Shown here one piece after another: positions 9,094-18,900 of a DNA stretch of 64,000 bases. The notes beneath the pieces were generated by a model. That model did no database searches and was not told where the DNA came from. It saw nothing but the letters and a program-made list of their open reading frames with translations. This DNA comes from an uncultured Flavobacterium sp. Its GTDB lineage: Bacteria; Bacteroidota; Bacteroidia; Flavobacteriales; Flavobacteriaceae. The translations under genes were made by a program, and so were the position numbers. Positions within the stretch are counted from its first letter, which is position 1; each line of letters begins with the position of its first letter. The stretch lies in NCBI RefSeq assembly GCF_951805225.1, contig NZ_OX638201.1, forward strand, positions 5,518,001 to 5,582,000, written 5' to 3'.

Positions 9094-11097
9094 ATGATGA
9101 TTAAAAAACTATTATATTCCTTTTTGTTGTTTAGCATTTTTTTCGTGGCAAATGCCCAAACTGTCAGTATAGCAAATGCAGATAAAAAATACGACAATTA
9201 CGCTTACGCGGATGCAATAAAAGCCTACGAAAAGTTAGTTGAAAAAGGAGTTAGAGACGAAAAAGTATTTCAAAGATTAGGGAACTCCTATTATCTTATT
9301 GGAGAATTACAAGAAGCTTTAAAATACTATCAGGAATTATATATCCTTAATGAAAATCAGGAACCAGAATATTTGTATAAATATGCTCAATGCTTGAAAT
9401 CAGAAGGAAATTATACACAATCAGATGAGATTTTGGAAAAACTTATCCAGAAAGCACCATTAGACAAAAGAGGTATTTTATTCGCAAATAATAAAAATTA
9501 TTTAGAAGATATTAAAGCAAATTCAGCCCGATTTGATATTGCAGATGCTGGAGTTAATTCAAAAGATTCAGATTACGGAAGTACTATTTTAGATAATAAA
9601 TTAGTATTTACATCGGCAAGAGATACCGGTTCAATAGTCAAAAAGAGTTTTAAATGGACTAATAAAGCAATTTCAACTTTATATTCTGCCGAATTAAATC
9701 CTGACGGAAGTATTGGAAATTTAATGTTGTTTCACAAAGAAAATTTAAGAGTAAATTTCAATCAATCGACTCCGGTTTTTACAAAAGACGGAAGAACAAT
9801 GTACTTTACCAGAAATAATTCTGTAGATGGAAAAAGAAAAGAGAACGAAAAGAAAATTACATTCTTAAAACTTTACAAAGCAACTTTTATTGATGGCGAA
9901 TGGAAAGAAGTTCAGGAACTTCCTTTTAATAGTGACGAATACAGCGTTGCACATCCGGCTTTAAGCGTCGATGAAAAAACATTGTATTTTGCATCAGATA
10001 TGCCGGGAACACTTGGATCTTCGGATATTTTTAAAGTAAGTATAGAAGCTGATGGAACTTTTGGAAAACCTGAAAATTTAGGTTCGGATATCAATACAGA
10101 AGGAAGAGAAACTTTTCCTTTTATTTCGGATGAAAATGAACTTTATTTTGCCAGCGACGGAAGACCAGGTTTAGGCGGACTTGATATTTATGTTTCGAAA
10201 ATAACCAAAGAAGGTTCTTTTGATGAAGTTCAGAATATTGGAGAACCAATTAATAGTAAACAAGACGATTTTGCTTTTATAATTAACAGTAAAAACAGAA
10301 ACGGTTTTTTCTCTTCAAATAGAACAGGCGGTCACGGATTGGACGATGTTTATCGCTTTACAGAAAACCGCAGATTAATTTGCGAACAGACGATATCAGG
10401 AACAATTACAGATCAGGAAACAAATGAAACACTTTCGAATGTTGCTTTAATTTTGTTTGACGAAGCAGGTAAATCTGCCGTTGAAGCAAAATCTGATGCT
10501 AACGGGAATTATGTTTTTTCGAATGTAAAATGCGGAAAGAAATACTTTATCAAAACATCAAAAGAAGACTATTTGTTTAAAGAAGTTTCTGTGACACTGA
10601 AAAAAGCAACAGGTTCAGTTTCTCTGCCAATAGCTTTAGAAAAGAAACCAAAACCAATAGTAGCAATTCCGGTTGTAATAAAAGCAACGAATTCTATTAA
10701 ACCAGTTAAAGTCAATATTAGTATTGGAACCGATTTAGGAAAATTATTAAAAATTCCGATGAACTTTTTTGATTTAGGAAAAGCCACAATCAAGAAAACA
10801 TCTGAACCTCAATTGCAGAAAATTGTTGATATGCTAAAACAATATCCAAGCATAAAATTAGATATTCGTTCGCATACAGACAGCCGTTCATCGACTGAAA
10901 GTAATCAGATTTTATCAGACAAAAGAGCAGAATCGACGAAGAATTGGCTGATCCAAAAAGGAATCGACGCAAGTAGATTAACAGCAAAAGGATACGGAGA
11001 AACACAATTAGTAAATAAATGTGCCGATGGTGTAAAATGTACCGAACAAGAACATCAGCAAAACAGACGAAGCGAATTTATAATTGTTAGTCTGTAA
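9094..11097 (+). CDS. OmpA-family envelope protein with TPR, WD40-like and carboxypeptidase-regulatory domains
   Basis: 667 residues with a signal peptide ending near FFVANAQ. Order of domains: TPR-like helices (about 25-120), PD40/WD40-like beta-propeller repeats with YFTR, YFASD and GGLDIY motifs (about 170-425), a CarboxypepD-regulatory-like fold (about 430-510), and a C-terminal OmpA peptidoglycan-binding domain (about 555-667) with HTDSR and NRRSEF motifs. This architecture resembles PorE and similar T9SS-linked proteins that tie outer-membrane complexes to peptidoglycan. It is the last gene of the adhesin/sprF-like unit, 12 bp after the previous stop, and is followed by a strong terminator. 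Two ATG codons stand in tandem at 9094 and 9097; the first is used here. Confidence 0.9.
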   Translation: MMIKKLLYSFLLFSIFFVANAQTVSIANADKKYDNYAYADAIKAYEKLVEKGVRDEKVFQRLGNSYYLIGELQEALKYYQELYILNENQEPEYLYKYAQCLKSEGNYTQSDEILEKLIQKAPLDKRGILFANNKNYLEDIKANSARFDIADAGVNSKDSDYGSTILDNKLVFTSARDTGSIVKKSFKWTNKAISTLYSAELNPDGSIGNLMLFHKENLRVNFNQSTPVFTKDGRTMYFTRNNSVDGKRKENEKKITFLKLYKATFIDGEWKEVQELPFNSDEYSVAHPALSVDEKTLYFASDMPGTLGSSDIFKVSIEADGTFGKPENLGSDINTEGRETFPFISDENELYFASDGRPGLGGLDIYVSKITKEGSFDEVQNIGEPINSKQDDFAFIINSKNRNGFFSSNRTGGHGLDDVYRFTENRRLICEQTISGTITDQETNETLSNVALILFDEAGKSAVEAKSDANGNYVFSNVKCGKKYFIKTSKEDYLFKEVSVTLKKATGSVSLPIALEKKPKPIVAIPVVIKATNSIKPVKVNISIGTDLGKLLKIPMNFFDLGKATIKKTSEPQLQKIVDMLKQYPSIKLDIRSHTDSRSSTESNQILSDKRAESTKNWLIQKGIDASRLTAKGYGETQLVNKCADGVKCTEQEHQQNRRSEFIIVSL

Positions 11098-11110
11098 TTT
11101 GATAAATATA

Positions 11111-11148
11111 AAAAAGACCTTTTCTAATCTTGAAAAGGTCTTTTTTTT
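11111..11148 (+). terminator. Rho-independent terminator after the OmpA-family gene
   Basis: Arms at 11111-11124 and 11132-11145 form a 14-bp stem with a 7-base loop, followed by a T run. It lies 13 bp after the stop codon. Confidence 0.9.
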
Positions 11149-11170
11149 GGAAATTGTAAACCTATATTCT

Positions 11171-11339
11171 AAACTGGACTAAAGTCCAGCTCTACAATAT
11201 AATTTGTTCCTTCGGAACGTTATGCAGAGTAATAAATCAATGTGTGTTTTAGTCGAATAAAATATTTTGTTCTTTGAAAGCTCAAAAGAAAGAACCAAAG
11301 GTTCGATTTATATTGTAGGGCTGGACTTTAGTCCAGTTT
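11171..11339. repeat. MITE/REP-like element with 32-bp terminal inverted repeats
   Basis: The left arm at 11171-11202 and right arm at 11308-11339 are reverse complements at 31 of 32 positions. Each arm carries its own inner palindrome (CTGGACTaaAGTCCAG). Between the arms are further short palindromes, TTCCttcGGAA at about 11207 and a related one around 11291-11304. No open reading frame is inside. The layout fits a non-autonomous mobile or REP-type intergenic element, but no target-site duplication was confirmed. Confidence 0.8.
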
Positions 11340-11342
11340 ACG

Positions 11343-11678
11343 TCAATCATTATAATTGGTTCCAACAAACATTTGGTTGATTTCATCTAATACATCAAAT
11401 TCATTCGTAGGAAACATTTCTAAAACCATTTCTAAAACGAGCGCTACATTAATAGGTGAAGTTTTAATGGTTTCCGAAATTTTATGCGCTTCGTGATCCA
11501 ACGCTACAATACATAATTTTAGGATTTCGGTAATAAGACAACCAAGCTCGGAATAATTTGAAAGCTTAATTTGAACGGTATAAGTTTCTGATTCATCATT
11601 AGAAGCTTTTAAGGTGTTGAAATATAAGGCAGATAATTTTTTTAGGCGTTCTAAATTTTTAGTTTCAATTGTTTCCAT
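11343..11678 (-). CDS. Small hypothetical protein, 111 aa
   Basis: An isolated minus-strand gene starting with METIETKNLERLKKL. It is acidic and mostly predicted helical, with no signal peptide, no membrane segment and no recognised domain. The helices around LGCLITEILKLCIVALDHEAHKI and VALVLEMVLEMFP are amphipathic, suggesting a small cytoplasmic helical bundle. It ends only 3 bp from the inverted-repeat element and lies between repeat clusters, so it stands alone with no informative neighbours. Codon use and AT content look like those of neighbouring genes, so it is likely real. Function unknown. Confidence 0.65.
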   Translation of the reverse strand: METIETKNLERLKKLSALYFNTLKASNDESETYTVQIKLSNYSELGCLITEILKLCIVALDHEAHKISETIKTSPINVALVLEMVLEMFPTNEFDVLDEINQMFVGTNYND

Positions 11679-12368
11679 AATGATGTTTTTTTATTGTAAA
11701 ATGTTCAGCATTTAAGCTTTTTTAATTTTTTGTAAGTTGAGATATCTAATTGTAATTTTTCACATACTATAATATGTATTTTAATTAATTTCTTACATTT
11801 TTTCAAAAATCAAATCTATTAAGCAGCGAAGAATAATAGAAGGACATATATGTCGTGTTGATATCTTTTTTAGATTTCATATATCCCTACAGGATATTTT
11901 TCCCGCGCGTCATATTTTTTTTCTACCAACCCATAACTCCTAGCGGAGTTTCTGTTAATGTTTAAATTTCGCAAATTACCCCATTAGGGGTAAATCGTCG
12001 GTAGCCACAGAATGGAGGCGATATGTGATTTGTCCTGTAGGGACAATTGTGGTCAAGTAAAATCGGATTAAAATCATTCATTCAGATATCCCTACAGGAT
12101 ATTTTTCCCACGCGTCATATTTTTTTCTACCAACCCATAACTCCTAGCGGAGTTTCTTCAAAATACCCCATTTGGGGTAAATGGTCGGTAACACTGCGCT
12201 TTTCGCAAAAAAGTCTTAAAATTCATTCATTTTTTTAGAATAAAATTTCTTTAGATTAAATTTTAACTTATTATGTTTAAAATGAGTTGATTAAGTCTTA
12301 AAAAATCGTTTTCGTTGTTTTTTATATTCATTTTTTTCTAACTTTATAGAACTTAAAATTTTTCAGAT
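11679..12368. other. 690-bp gene-free interval, repeat-rich
   Basis: No convincing gene is present. The first 200 bases are AT-rich with no clear structure. Two related copies of a palindrome-rich repeat occupy 11881-12003 and 12086-12190, with another short palindrome (TGTCCtgtagGGACA type) at about 12030-12045. The last 180 bases are AT-rich and presumably hold the promoter of the CBS gene: TTG at 12315 and a near-match TAACTTTA at 12339-12346. Confidence 0.7.
11881..12190. repeat. Two direct copies of a palindrome-rich intergenic repeat
   Basis: Copy 1 (11881-11953) and copy 2 (12086-12157) are nearly identical over 72-73 bp. Each is followed at a similar distance by a second shared block (about 11977-12003 and 12162-12190). 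Each copy holds small palindromes: ATATCCctacAGGATAT, CTCCtagcGGAG and TACCCCatt(a/t)GGGGTA. The period is about 205 bp. It resembles REP-type sequences seen in Flavobacterium intergenic regions. Confidence 0.85.
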
Positions 12369-12794
12369 ATGACTGTAAATCAAATACTAAACGCAAAAGG
12401 GAAAAATGTTTATTCTGTACTTTCAACAACAACAGTTTATGAAGCTTTGAAAGTAATGGGCGAAAAAAACATAGGGGCAATTCTGGTTATTGATGGAACC
12501 GATTTAAAAGGAATATTGTCTGAAAGGGATTATGCCCGAAAAATTGTTTTGAAAGACAAGTCATCAAAAGAAACCTTTGTACATGAGATTATGGAAAGCA
12601 CTGTTTTCTCAGTAAATCTTTCTAATAATATCGAAGATTGCATGGAGTTGATGAGTACGAAAAGGATTAGACATTTACCAGTTTTGGAAGATGGAATTGT
12701 GGTAGGAATAATTTCGATCAGTGACGTTGTAAAAGCGATTATAGAAATTCAAAAAGATACTATAAATCATTTAAATTCATATATTTCTCAGTAA
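12369..12794 (+). CDS. CBS-domain protein, 141 aa
   Basis: The protein is essentially a single Bateman module. CBS repeat 1 spans about residues 1-60 (ending ILSERDYARKIV) and CBS repeat 2 about 72-130 (RIRHLPVLEDGIVVGIISISDVV). CBS pairs bind adenine nucleotides or S-adenosylmethionine and act as energy or ligand sensors. No catalytic or channel domain is attached, so it must act through a partner or as a stand-alone sensor. It is followed by its own terminator at 12821-12848, so it is probably not cotranscribed with the malic enzyme. Target unknown. Confidence 0.88.
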   Translation: MTVNQILNAKGKNVYSVLSTTTVYEALKVMGEKNIGAILVIDGTDLKGILSERDYARKIVLKDKSSKETFVHEIMESTVFSVNLSNNIEDCMELMSTKRIRHLPVLEDGIVVGIISISDVVKAIIEIQKDTINHLNSYISQ

Positions 12795-12820
12795 TATAAA
12801 ACATAAAAATATACTTTATA

Positions 12821-12853
12821 AAATAGTCCAAATTATTGTGGACTATTTTTTTT
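12821..12853 (+). terminator. Terminator after the CBS gene
   Basis: Perfect 10-bp arms at 12821-12830 and 12839-12848 enclose an 8-base loop and lead into a T run. Confidence 0.88.
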
Positions 12854-12920
12854 GGTGTTGCGAAAACGTTTTTTTCGGAAAAGAAAAACATAAAAAGACG
12901 CCATTTTAAACCAAGACTTA

Positions 12921-12928
12921 TATCTTTG
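12921..12928 (+). promoter_or_regulatory. Bacteroidota -7 box upstream of maeB
   Basis: TATCTTTG matches TAnnTTTG and lies 26 bp before the ATG. No good -33 TTG is evident. Confidence 0.55.
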
Positions 12929-12953
12929 TAAGCTAGAATAAAAGCTAAAAATA

Positions 12954-15245
12954 ATGAACAAAGAGAGTAAAAGAAGAGAAGCGTTACTGTACCATTCAGA
13001 ACCAACTCCAGGAAAAATTCAGGTAGTTCCAACAAAAAAATATGCAACCCAAAGAGACTTATCTTTGGCTTATTCGCCGGGTGTTGCTGAGCCATGTTTA
13101 GAAATTGCAGCAAACGTAGACGACGTTTATAAATACACAGCAAAAGGAAATTTAGTTGCCGTTATCTCAAACGGTACAGCGGTTTTAGGACTTGGAGACA
13201 TTGGTCCGGAAGCTTCTAAACCAGTTATGGAAGGAAAAGGTTTGTTGTTTAAAATCTTTTCGGATATTGATGTTTTTGATATAGAAATCGGAACTAAAGA
13301 TATCGAAGAATTTATCCAGACGGTTAAAAATATTGCTCCAACTTTTGGAGGAATAAATCTTGAGGATATTAAAGCACCTGAATCTTTTGAAATCGAAAGA
13401 AGATTGGTAGAAGAATTGGATATTCCGGTAATGCACGATGATCAGCACGGAACGGCAATTATCTCTTCTGCGGCTTTAATCAACGCATTAGAATTAGCAG
13501 GAAAAAAAGCAGAAGATGTAAAAGTAGTAGTTTCTGGCGCAGGTTCGGCGGCAATAGCTTGTACTGATTTATATGTTTTGTTAGGAGTTAAGGTTGAAAA
13601 TATCAAAATGTTTAATAGTAAAGGACTTTTAACAAAAGACAATCCTTCACTATCAGAATTACAATTGAAATATGCTGTTGATGGTGCTAAAATTGAATTA
13701 GCAGAAGCAGTAAAAGGAGCAGATGTTTTCATCGGATTGTCTTCAGGAGGTATTTTATCGGCTGAAATGTTGTTGACAATGAAAGAGAATCCGATTGTTT
13801 TTGCGATGGCAAATCCAAATCCGGAAATCGATTATAATTTAGCTACAGAAACTCGTAAAGATGTTATTATGGCTACAGGACGTTCAGACTTTCCTAACCA
13901 GGTTAATAATGTTTTAGGTTTTCCATATATTTTTAGAGGAGCGCTAGATGTTAGAGCGACTAAAATTAATGAAGCTATGAAAATGGCTGCTGTAAAAGCT
14001 TTGGCTATTTTGGCAAAAGAACCGGTTCCAGAACAAGTAAACGTGGCGTATGGCGCAACAAAACTTGGTTTTGGTAACGATTATATTATCCCTAAACCAT
14101 TTGATCCAAGATTGATTACTGTAGTTGCTCCGGCAGTTGCAAGAGCAGCAATGGAATCTGGTGTTGCAAAAAATCCTATTACAGATTGGGCAGCTTACGA
14201 AGATCACCTTCGTGAACGTATGGGGAACGATAATAAAATGGTTCGTTTGATGACAAACCGTGCTAAAATGGATCCTAAAAGAATTGTATTTGCTGAGGCA
14301 GATCAATTAAATGTATTAAAAGCAGCACAAATTGTTCATGAAGACGGAATTGGTTTTCCAATTTTATTAGGAAATAAAGAAGCGATTTTAGAGCTTAAAG
14401 CTGAATTAGGTTTTGATGCAGAACTTGAAATCATCGATCCTAAAACAAATGAAGAAGAAGCAAGACGTAACAGATTTGCAAAATCATATTGGGAAACAAG
14501 AGAGAGAAGAGGCGTTTCGCTGCTTGATGCTCAGAAATATATGCGCGAAAGAAACTATTTTGCTGCAATGATGGTTAATGAAGGCGAAGCTGATGCATTA
14601 GTTACCGGTCATACAAGAAGTTATCCAACGGTTGTAAAACCAATGTTGCAATTGATCGAAAAAGCACCTGGAGCCTCACTTGTTGCAACTGCAAATATGA
14701 TGTTGACTTCTCGCGGACCAATGTTCTTGTCTGATACTGCAATTAATATCAATCCTTCATCTGAAGATTTGATTAACATTGCAATTATGACTGCAAAAAC
14801 TGCAAAAATGTTTGGTGTTGAGCCAGTTATTGCAATGGTTTCTTATTCAAATTTTGGATCTTCAACAAGCCAAAGTGCTTCAAAAGTAAGAGAAGCAGTA
14901 GCTTATTTGCATAAAAATCATCCTGATATGATCGTTGACGGAGAGATTCAGGCAGATTTTGCTTTGAACCAGGAAATGCTTGCAGAGAAATTTCCTTTCT
15001 CAAAATTAGCAGGAAAGAAGGTAAATACATTGATTTTCCCTAACTTAGAGTCGGCTAATATTACTTATAAGTTATTAAAAGAATTATATAAAGTAAATTC
15101 AATTGGTCCAATTATGATGGGAATGGGTAAACCGGTTCACATTTTTCAATTAGGAGCAAGCGTTGAAGAAATGGTTAATATGGCTGCAATTGCGGTTATT
15201 GATGCTCAGGAAAAAGAGAATAAAAAAAATAAATTAGCTAAATAG
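12954..15245 (+). CDS. maeB: NADP-dependent malic enzyme fused to a phosphotransacetylase-like domain
   Basis: 763 residues, the usual length of the MaeB fusion family. It decarboxylates malate to pyruvate with reduction of NAD(P). The N-terminal malic enzyme domain (about 1-410) shows SPGVAEPCLEIA, the substrate/metal motif MHDDQHGTAI and the nucleotide-binding VVSGAGSAAIA. The C-terminal half (about 430-755) is a phosphate acetyl/butyryl-transferase-like domain (KRIVFAEAD, TGHTRSYPT, MVSYSNFGSS). In MaeB proteins this domain is usually regulatory, sensing acetyl-CoA, rather than catalytic. The enzyme supplies NADPH and pyruvate from TCA intermediates. The ATG at 12954 is supported by the -7 box 26 bp upstream. 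Confidence 0.96.
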   Translation: MNKESKRREALLYHSEPTPGKIQVVPTKKYATQRDLSLAYSPGVAEPCLEIAANVDDVYKYTAKGNLVAVISNGTAVLGLGDIGPEASKPVMEGKGLLFKIFSDIDVFDIEIGTKDIEEFIQTVKNIAPTFGGINLEDIKAPESFEIERRLVEELDIPVMHDDQHGTAIISSAALINALELAGKKAEDVKVVVSGAGSAAIACTDLYVLLGVKVENIKMFNSKGLLTKDNPSLSELQLKYAVDGAKIELAEAVKGADVFIGLSSGGILSAEMLLTMKENPIVFAMANPNPEIDYNLATETRKDVIMATGRSDFPNQVNNVLGFPYIFRGALDVRATKINEAMKMAAVKALAILAKEPVPEQVNVAYGATKLGFGNDYIIPKPFDPRLITVVAPAVARAAMESGVAKNPITDWAAYEDHLRERMGNDNKMVRLMTNRAKMDPKRIVFAEADQLNVLKAAQIVHEDGIGFPILLGNKEAILELKAELGFDAELEIIDPKTNEEEARRNRFAKSYWETRERRGVSLLDAQKYMRERNYFAAMMVNEGEADALVTGHTRSYPTVVKPMLQLIEKAPGASLVATANMMLTSRGPMFLSDTAININPSSEDLINIAIMTAKTAKMFGVEPVIAMVSYSNFGSSTSQSASKVREAVAYLHKNHPDMIVDGEIQADFALNQEMLAEKFPFSKLAGKKVNTLIFPNLESANITYKLLKELYKVNSIGPIMMGMGKPVHIFQLGASVEEMVNMAAIAVIDAQEKENKKNKLAK

Positions 15246-15297
15246 TAGAAATAATAGGGGTCGATGTAATAATGTCGTATTTTTATTGCATTTTTAT

Positions 15298-15305
15298 TAT
15301 ATTTG
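15298..15305 (+). promoter_or_regulatory. -7 box upstream of ruvA, decides its start
   Basis: TATATTTG is a perfect TAnnTTTG match. An in-frame TTG at 15303 lies inside it, so that TTG cannot be the start. The ATG at 15324 is 18 bp downstream. Confidence 0.65.
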
Positions 15306-15323
15306 ACCCTTATAAATTATACT

Positions 15324-15905
15324 ATGATAGCACATTTGCAAGGTAAATTAGTCGAGAAAAATCCTACAGATGTAGTGATTGATTGTGGAGGTGTTGGATA
15401 TCAAGTACATATCTCTTTACACACCTTCTCATTAATTCCTAATGCAGAAAATATAAAATTGTATACGCATCTTCAAATTAAGGAAGATGCGCATACTTTA
15501 TTTGGTTTCGCAGAAAAATCAGAACGAGAAATTTTTAGAATGTTGTTATCTGTTTCAGGAATTGGAGCAAATATTGCCAGAACAATGTTGTCTTCAATTG
15601 AGCCTCGACAAATAATAAATGCTATTGCCTCTGGCGATGTAGGTATTATTCAGTCAATTAAAGGAATTGGGAACAAAACAGCACAAAGAGTTATTCTTGA
15701 TTTAAAAGAAAAAGTGTTAAAGTTGTACGATTTAGATGAAGTTTCTGTAGTACAAAACAATACAAATAGAGATGAAGCGTTATCTGCTTTGGAAGTTTTA
15801 GGTTTTGTTCGAAAAACATCCGAAAAAGTAGTCGAAAAGATCGTCAAAGAAGATCCGGAAGCTACTGTAGAATCAATCATCAAAAAAGCTTTAAAAAGCT
15901 TATAA
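15324..15905 (+). CDS. ruvA: Holliday junction branch migration protein RuvA
   Basis: 193 residues. RuvA tetramers bind four-way DNA junctions and load the RuvB motor during recombination and repair. The N-terminal OB-fold (1-63) starts with the typical MIAHLQGKLVEK and has DCGGVGYQVHIS. Tandem helix-hairpin-helix motifs follow (VSGIGANIARTML at about 75, IKGIGNKTAQRVILDLKEK at about 110). The C-terminal RuvB-contacting three-helix domain is at about 145-193. The chosen ATG follows a perfect -7 box. The next gene, sprA, begins 24 bp after the stop, so the two are probably cotranscribed. Confidence 0.96.
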   Translation: MIAHLQGKLVEKNPTDVVIDCGGVGYQVHISLHTFSLIPNAENIKLYTHLQIKEDAHTLFGFAEKSEREIFRMLLSVSGIGANIARTMLSSIEPRQIINAIASGDVGIIQSIKGIGNKTAQRVILDLKEKVLKLYDLDEVSVVQNNTNRDEALSALEVLGFVRKTSEKVVEKIVKEDPEATVESIIKKALKSL

Positions 15906-15929
15906 ACTCATTTTAAATAAAAGAATTGT

Positions 15930-18900
15930 ATGCGTAAAATTTGTATTTTTTTGCTGGTTTTATTTTGCGGTAATGTTTTGCGTGCGCAAGTAAATCCGGC
16001 GGTCAAAGATACAACCAAGACTCAATTTTCTACAGGAAAAGTTGAGATTGAAGATCCACCAAGTATACTTTCTGCTTATAGATACGATCCTATTACAGAC
16101 CGTTATATTTACACCAGTTCAGTTGATGGTTTCTCTATCAATTACCCTATTGTTTTAACGCCAAAAGAATACGAAGATTTAGTTTTGAAAGAATCCAGAA
16201 GAGATTATTTCAAAAAGAAATCAGATGCTATTGATGGTAAAAAAGCAGGTAGTGAAGCTAATAAAAAGAATTTATTACCAAGATATTATATTAACTCAAG
16301 TCTTTTTGAAAGCGTCTTTGGAAGTAATACAATTGATGTAAAGCCAACAGGATCAGTCGAAATGGATTTGGGTATTCGATATACCAAGCAAGATAATCCT
16401 TCGTTTTCGCCTAGAAACAGATCTAGTTTAACCTTTGATTTTGATCAGAGAATCAGCATGAGTTTAATGGGTAAAGTAGGAACGAGATTGGATGTAAATG
16501 CTAATTATGATACTCAGTCTACATTTGCATTTCAAAATTTATTTAAACTGGCGTATTCACCTTCTGAAGATGATATTATTCAAAAAGTTGAGGTTGGTAA
16601 CGTTAGTATGCCTTTGAACAGTACGCTTATACGTGGGGCTCAAAGTTTATTTGGGGTTAAAACGCAGCTGCAATTTGGTAAGACAACAATCACCGGAGTT
16701 TTCTCAGAACAAAAGTCACAAACAAAGAGTATAGTTGCAGAAGGTGGCGGTACAGTTCAAAATTTTGATTTGTATGCTTTAGACTACGATAACGACAGAC
16801 ACTTCTTCTTATCACAATACTTTAGAAACAAATATGATGCTTCGTTACAAAAGTATCCATTTATTGATAGTCGTGTACAGGTAACGAGAATTGAAGTTTG
16901 GGTAACCAATAAACAAAACCGTGTAAGTACTACAAGTAATAACCTTCGTAATGTTATTGCGCTTCAGGATTTAGGAGAGGCACAGGCAACTGGTATTCCG
17001 GATAATCAGGTTGTGGTTGTAAATCCAACAACAGGTTTCTTTAATAATCCTGTTGATACTCCGGCAGAGAATGATAATAATAAATATGATCCTGCAGCTA
17101 TTGGACAGCCAGGTTCATTTTTAAATTCAAATATTAGAGAAATTGTAACGGCAAAATCAGGATTTAATAATGCAAACGTAAGTGAAGGTTCTGATTATTC
17201 TGTTTTGGAAAACGCCAGAAAATTAAATGCAAACGAATTTACTTTTAACGCACAATTAGGATATATCTCTTTGCAGCAGCGTTTGGCAAATGATGAGATT
17301 TTGGCTGTTGCTTACGAATATACAATAGGAGGTAAAGTTTATCAGGTTGGAGAATTTGGTAGTGATGGAGTTGATGGAACAATTGTTACAGGAAACACTC
17401 CTTCGAATCAAGCTATTATTACACAAAGTTTAATCTTGAAAATGCTGAAAAGCAGTTTGACTAACGTACAAAATCCAGTTTGGAATTTGATGATGAAGAA
17501 CGTTTATCAAATTCCTCAGGCGTATCAAATTAAGCAAGATGATTTTAGATTAAACATTCTTTATACAGATCCTTCGCCAATAAATTACATTACATCAGTT
17601 CAGGGAAGTTCTTTTCCAGCAAATCCTACACCGGATAATAAAGTTGATCAAACACCATTGTTGAATGTTTTTAATCTGGATAGATTGAACTACAACAATG
17701 ATCCACAAACTGGAGGAGATGGTTTCTTCGATTATATTCCGGGAATAACGGTTGACGTTCAAAATGGGCGAATTATATTTACAACCAAAGAACCTTTTGG
17801 AAAACTTTTGTTTGATAAATTAAATACAGGTTCAGGAGAGAACTATAGCGATCCTTCTACGTATAATCCAAATCAAAAGAAATATGTGTTTAATAACATG
17901 TATAGAAATACACAATCTGGAGCATTACAGGATAGCGATAAAAATAAATTCTTATTAAGAGGAAAATATAAATCATCAGGAAGCAACGGAATACCAATTG
18001 GAGCGTTTAATGTTCCGCAAGGTTCTGTTGTAGTAATGGCTGCCGGAAGAAGATTAGTTGAAGGAATTGATTATAGTGTCGATTATCAATTAGGACGTGT
18101 GCAAATTTTGGATCCGTCACTTCAGGCTTCAAATACACCAATTGAAGTTTCATTGGAAAACAACTCAATTTTTGGACAACAAACCCGAAGATTCATGGGA
18201 TTCAATATCGAACATAAAATTTCTGATAATTTTATTGTTGGAGGAACTTATTTAAAAATGACAGAAAGACCATTTACTCAAAAATCGAGTTATGGACAGG
18301 AATCTGTAAACAATACAATTTTTGGTTTTAACGGAACTTATTCAACAGAAGTTCCATTCTTAACAAGATTAGTAAATAAGTTACCAAATATTGATACAGA
18401 TGTTCCTTCTAATCTTTCGATTCGTGGTGAAGTTGCTTTCTTAAGACCAGACGCTCCAAAAGCAAGTGATTTTGAAGGAGAAGCAACTATATATGTAGAT
18501 GATTTTGAAGGTTCACAATCTACCATAGATATGCGATCAGCTTATGCGTGGAGTTTAGCTTCTACGCCATTTGTAAATTCGATAAACGATAATACTTTTA
18601 ATGCCAATTCAAGTACATTAGAGTATGGTTATAAAAGAGCAAAACTAGCTTGGTATACTATTGATCCAATATTTTATACTTCAAAACCATCTGGTATTTC
18701 AAACGATGATTTATCATTAAATACAACCAGAAGAATTTATAGCCGTGAATTATATCCTAACACGGATATTGCGCAGGGACAAATTCAGGTTATTAATACT
18801 CTTGATTTAACATACTATCCATCAGATAGAGGTCCGTATAATAACAATCCAAATTTTGGTACCGATCCGGCATCTTCAAATTTTGGAGGAATTATGCGTT

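Noticed and set aside
12047..12238. 63-codon plus-strand open frame starting in the intergenic repeat region
   Set aside because: It runs through the second repeat copy and its palindromes, and the predicted protein has no coding-like composition. It is a by-product of the repeat.
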